From positions 8,740,255 through 8,804,254 of the forward strand of contig CM051512.1 in assembly GCA_028015205.1 (NCBI GenBank): 64,000 nt of DNA. Reading direction: 5' to 3'. The position numbers were made by a program, and so were the translations under genes. Source of the stretch: Mytilisepta virgata. Taxonomy: Eukaryota > Mollusca > Bivalvia > Mytilida > Mytilidae. Positions 58,600-64,000 of the stretch are shown here, one piece after another; position 1 is the stretch's first letter; each line of letters starts with the position of its first letter. The notes under the pieces were generated by a model. That model ran no database searches and had not been told where the DNA came from. It saw nothing but the letters and a program-made list of their open reading frames with translations.

Positions 58600-61500
58600 A
58601 CCCCTGTGAAACGCATGACTTAGAATACGCAAGTTTATCCTTTGATTCATTAGACTGCACAGTCTTACAAATCTTGTCTCAATATAGTATTCATACGAAC
58701 TGCTAAAAAATGCGCATTTTTAGAAACCATATGGTTATATATATTTGTTTTCGTTTGGATAAAAGACGTACAACACACCCAAATATTTATATACAATTAG
58801 TATACATACTTCTAAATTAAGCCAAACGCTTTGAGCAATTGTGTAAGGATAAAGTTCAAAGCACCAACAATTTATTCCTTATGTCTTTATAAATAGTTCA
58901 TACAGTGAGCCGAAAGTTCAAACTAAAGTCTAATTAGATTATTAAATTTAACAAATGAAATATTGATAGATTATGTGATCTTTATAATTTTTTTGTTAGT
59001 TGTCCTACGCAACGAAAGCATATTTTTTACAAGTCCTGTCCAAATCATAATATGGCGTAGTATGCCACTAGGTTAAAAATATATCACAGCATAACTAAGA
59101 ACAAGAAATGTGCTTTCATATTATTTTCGAAACCGGACCGCTCGCCCGCCAGCCTGCCGTATACTTCCTTCGCCAAACTAATACCTTAATTTTTCCTAAT
59201 AAATTCTGCAATACGTATGTAAAAATCGATACTAACTAGTGACAAGGAAACCGCTCGATGCATGATTGCAGAACTGCATGCTTAAACACCTACCAAAAAG
59301 AATATCGCTGATTTTGTATGTCGATTTTCATCCAGGTACTGCAGTCTGCTTATCAGAATTTCCCCAAGAAATTGTTTCTTCCTCGGAAGTTACTCATGAT
59401 TTTAACGACATTCAATGTTTTCCTTGATAACAAAGACTGAACCTTAAATATTCTTGTACGTTAACATAACAGTTAATTTAAGATATACTGTGTTTCACAA
59501 TAAATTTATATTTCATTTTAATATATAAGATTAGACAAAAACACGTGATTTACGTCAAAACAAGAGATTTTTGATGCAGTGATTAAGTTCAATTTGATAA
59601 AAAAAAAAAAAAAAAAAAACTGGATGGCAATTCAGTTTCTCGGCTTTATGATAAACGGTGTTTCTTCTAATGTCTCACGGATTGAGTTACATAATGCAAC
59701 GTATTGACTTCCGTCAGAGGACTATTGAAGTATATAATACGTGCCTGTACGATTGCATTGTTATCTTTCTCAGAAAAATTAGATATTATGTTCAAAAATA
59801 TATGTTATATTGACTTCAAAAGTGTGGTCAAAACCGTGGCTAGAAACAGTGACAAAGGTAAAGTTTGATATCTATTTTTTTACAAACTGCCCACCCCAAG
59901 TCACACGTGTAAATGTATATGTATATATATATATGTGTGTGTGTGATATATGACGCGGTATGTGCGTCATAAATATTTATTTATGCCTAAGCATAAATCG
60001 ATTAAAAAAATCTTTTTTATTTTTTCATACATTTTTGAGAGACTGAAGTTGTCAATGCAAAGACAATGAAAACTCCAGAGAAAACCCATTTCCTGCGAAT
60101 TTTCAAAGCCTTATAGCTCTAAAATGAGCACATGAAGCTATATTTTTTTCTTGCTTATTTGTTTACTATTCATATGTTTTCTCAAACTAAAACACCTATT
60201 TCAAATCCTATTTATTTCCTATTAGACCAGCGATCATCCTTAATCGACTATGAAGCGATCAACCATTTGATTTTTATGATGGACCAAGCTCTCAAATACA
60301 ATTAAAAAGTCATAATAAATGTACATAAATCTGTTGAAAAAAAAATCCATGATCGAATATAATTCAGAATCAAAACGTATTGGACTGGAAAAACGAAGGC
60401 GCACAGATGCTGCGGAAAAAAATAGGATCACTTTCTTGTCCACCCAACAATCAAATACATGGTTCCTCCCTTAGTCGAGTTGTCCTACTAAAGCTTTTGT
60501 TAGTTTACGTGAGCCAACAATACATTTCAAACGAGATATGCTGTAATATAATTTAAACTATCATTAAATAAAAATTTGATAAAATTTTCTGATGCCTACA
60601 TGAATATAGATAATACAAATTAAATCTTTTGATGTTGCCAAAAAAGTTGGTTAAGAAACACACTTTTTACAGAAATTCCTGTTTGACCTCATTACCAAAA
60701 CCATATGATATACAATATCATGTTGTGCGTGGTGATGATATCAAGATATTACTTGTTTATTTTGGATCTAAATTCTCTTTCAACACAATTTTTCATAATA
60801 CTTATCTACAAACGTACAAATACAATTTGCTGAAAATCAGGTTATGAGCTGATGAAATTTCTTGATTTTCTTTTATATCTGAGAAGATGTTAATGATTAC
60901 CTGATGTCTCTCTGTGTCCAGTTTCTTAAGATTTCAGATATATATATCTTACTGGATGCACAGAGTCTGATTATATAAGAGCTACTGCATCTTTCAACAT
61001 AATCAATTAATTGAAACAGTGCAGTGAAAATCTTCAGGCAATTCACCTATAATATAAACCTATTTTAAATTTCTAACAACTTAGAATCTCTATCATTTCT
61101 GATTTAGTATTCAAAATTATGATGTAAAAAATGTATGCAACGGTATAACGTAAGTAAAATTTGTTAATTTTATTTAAATTTTTATCATTTCAAGAAGCAA
61201 TGTCGATTAAAATGCACAGCAAATGACAGATAAACGATAAGCGCTTTGTTTGGTTTCACACCTGACGTATCCCCTTGTGTACAAAACCATTGAAATTTCA
61301 GGATTCCCGAAACTTTCCCACACTTTTTTTATTTTTTGATTGCAAATACATTCGTCATAATACAAGATGTCTTCTGTTATTCACACGCCCTGGGATTATT
61401 ATTGCGTAAAGAGAAATGAAAGTCAGGTGCAGCCAAAAATCTATTGTCCAGTGTATCTGAAGACTGCATGACAAGCTCTTTATGCTTTCATATAAAAAAG

Positions 61501-61800
61501 TTATGTTGAAATTCGACCAAAACCATCCATTATCTGACATAAGCAGTATGCTGAAAAATACACAACCAACAAATAAAAACACAAGCACATAAAAAGATTC
61601 CCGCCTTGAAAGTGGTCCATATAAACTATATTAACGAATACCCATTTTGTTAGCATATTTACCAGGTTGTTTCTACTGCTATGATATGGTCTGGTCAGAG
61701 GTAACCAGAATTAGTTTTATGATATCCAAGGTGTTTTGTAAATCATGACTGGATACTTCAACACAAAAAGAGTTATTACGAACAATAAAATTATTTGAGA
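58600..61800. other. Intergenic DNA, only low-complexity and diverged repeats
   Basis: Poly-A at 59580-59600, an (AT)n(GT)n tract at 59920-59945 and a diverged poly-G-family relative at 60245-60470 (ATCAACCATTTGATTTTTAT). No gene is supported. Confidence 0.5.
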
Positions 61801-61803
61801 ACT

Positions 61804-61916
61804 AATTCACGGTGGCTTCAAAATATCCCGATGTTACTATGGGTACTAATAAAAGGTTTTAGGCCAGAAGCGACAGCATGTGGTAAACTCACGATATTTT
61901 GAAGCTAACGTGAATT
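61804..61916. repeat. 113-bp inverted repeat (24-bp arms)
   Basis: AATTCACGGTGGCTTCAAAA-TATC (61804-61827) pairs with GATATTTTGAAGCTAACG-TGAATT (61893-61916) with two mismatches. A fold-back MITE is possible. Confidence 0.7.
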
Positions 61917-61919
61917 GTT

Positions 61920-64000
61920 TCTATTGTAAAAGGACAGTGTCTGCGACATTTTGAAACGAAGCAACATAGGTATTCAGACCCGAAGACGTCATTACACAAC
62001 GAAAATTACACTATGACGTCGTTGAGGCTTGTGGAAACTTTTTACTATGAAGTCGTCAAATAAGCCGTCTAACGCTCGATACTCAACATAAATAACCCTA
62101 TTTTACCACGATTGTAGACTGGGCCTGAATTTTTATTTATTAATTTATATTTCAACTGAAGAATAGGATGATTAAATATTTCTTTCAGAGACTTGTAAAA
62201 TATATATTTAGCTTTTTTCTAAATATTTCTATCTACTTTTTCTGCTCTGAACGTATTTTTTTCTTCTTCTTATATATCTATTTATTTATTTTATTTTTTC
62301 TTGAGATATGTACTAGACACCGTAAGATATTTCACTAAGGAAGTGATTAGCCTGAGCTTGAAATACTTATCATGAGATTATAAAGGTAGCCTCGGTTAGG
62401 GTAACTTACATATTCCTGTCAGTTTTCGTTCGTCTGCTTATATTCGGAACCTTGACGGAAAAGCATAGTAACATTTACGATCTAAAGTGCTGACTTCGCA
62501 CATTAACGCTTTGCTTTTTTTTTCTTATCTATATACGATAAGCATAATCAGTTATGACATAAGTGTTATGTTGTCATTAGCCTTAACTTAATCACCAATA
62601 CACAGAAATATTTTATTTCTAATTTGACGTAAGGTAACCAACCGTAACGAAAGATTTCTTGAAAACTACTAAAAGGGTTGCATGTTTGTTAAGATACACT
62701 CTGTTACCGTACAATATAAACAAATATTAGTTCTGTTTGGTTACACCTGCCATAACCGTTATTACAGACTTCCCAAGATAACATGTCGGTAAAAATACCT
62801 CCTCTTGTAGGTTTCCGGGGTTTGAATATGCTGTACTTGAATACACAGAGGGCTTAAAAAACCATATGGGTGGTCCGTCACCACCAAACCCTTTTAACAA
62901 AAAGCCTATAATTTTCATATCTAAGACCAAACTTCAAATGAGAAGGGGATCTGGCCATCTTGCCGTCCTCTTTATCCAATCTCTGTTCGACTTTTTGAAG
63001 CCTCTTTGGTTATATGCTTAACAAAAACCTTTCTGATTTTTAGTGAGAGTTCACATTACTAGAGCTTTAGTTTCTGTACTATCAAGTTCCAAATCTGTTC
63101 AGCCTGGTTTTCTTTTATTCTTTTAGTTATACAGGTTATGTTCCATTCTCCTGAGTTTGTCTTGCTATGGATTTCAATTTTACAGACTGTAACTAAATAA
63201 CTATGACGGAAATCTCCATCAATTTCCGGAAATAGCTATAGTTACATACACATGACTTATTTGCATAAACTCACATTTAAAGTTAGCCAATTAAGGTAAA
63301 GAAGACAACACAATTCCAATATGTATTGTAAAGTTAATATTCATTGTTTGACGTCGGGACGTGGCGTTCATTTTTCGATGAACGATTTTAGCCTAGTCTA
63401 GGAATCCAACATTCGGAAACATTGTGTTGTCATTACAGGCTAAAATTTCAATTAATTTTACCAATTTTCTTCAATTTTTTAAAATTATAAGTAATAAAAG
63501 ATGTTTTTACGCAATTCGTCGGTGTTTATGGCTGTTGATTGGCAAATTGAATCCAGGTGAGCGATACAGGCTCCTGGGAGCCTCAACTTAAAATATAAAA
63601 TTGATGTTACGAAATAATAGGTCTATGTCCTCAAACAGAACAAAAGCTAGAAATAATAATACTGACGTATGTTTTACGTCATTATGACGAAAGCCTATTT
63701 TATTTTACAAAATAAAATGTTATTTTTATACTCACAATTTCAACAATAACCTATGAAAAAAAGTTTTATTTAGAATTAGTGGATAATTAACTAAGATCAT
63801 CACCCTTCTGCTTTGGATTAATGACTCAGTCTGTTTACCTCCTTTACACATCCCCTGTAGATCAAATCAGTTTCTATAAATGACGGGTGTACGAAGTGTA
63901 ATTTGTCGAATCTGCGTTTATTAAGAATATATTTCAGCAGATTAAGAATCACGCCTACCCTCATTTTAACAGCTGTTTGTACTAATCATATGCATAAACT
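61920..64000. other. Intergenic DNA to window end
   Basis: No supported gene. A terminal fragment of the 27257-type repeat lies at 63535-63585 (AATCCAGGTGAGCGATACAG-GCTCCTGGGAGCC). Confidence 0.5.

Noticed and set aside
60840..60870. GAGCTGATGAAATTTC, partly hammerhead-like
   Set aside because: No helix II or helix I partner around the CTGATGA word.

Overview
This is an animal (metazoan) genomic window. It is AT-rich, intron-containing and very rich in repeats. The repeat types point to a bivalve mollusc, most likely a mytilid mussel: tRNA-derived SINEs ending in an ACGTTAAACAA-type module, short TIR elements with poly-G runs, a TIR element carrying ~165 bp tandem repeats, 'AGCTCACCTGG' elements, and hammerhead-ribozyme repeats. 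The genus is inferred from repeat style and was not checked against a database.

Three protein-coding genes can be assembled exon by exon, and all lie in the first 32 kb. (1) HEY, a bHLH-Orange Notch-effector repressor, + strand, five exons, 4235-7386, with the diagnostic YRPW tail. (2) MRPS28, a mitochondrial small-subunit ribosomal protein, - strand, two exons, 19870-15601. (3) HDDC2, an HD-domain 5'-deoxynucleotidase, + strand, six exons, 23390-31541. HEY and MRPS28 are tail-to-tail; MRPS28 and HDDC2 are head-to-head. The genes share no pathway. Their proximity matters because human HEY1 neighbours MRPS28 (8q21) and human HEY2 neighbours HDDC2 (6q22), so the window looks like the unduplicated ancestral arrangement.

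From about 32 kb to 64 kb I find no convincing gene. That half holds minisatellites (68-bp, 33-bp, 33-bp, 29-bp and a 1.9-kb array of 31-bp units), hairpins, MITEs and SINE/MITE debris. One possible signal-peptide exon lies at 54650-54699.

The most unusual content is a dispersed set of nine type I hammerhead self-cleaving ribozyme motifs with three different helix I sequences that keep their pairing. The copy at 35834-35877 is intact at every core position and has a palindromic, loopless helix III. Two pairs of these copies sit in inverted, inward-facing arms (about 1.93-2.90 kb and 35.7-36.8 kb), the second pair enclosing a 33-bp tandem array.
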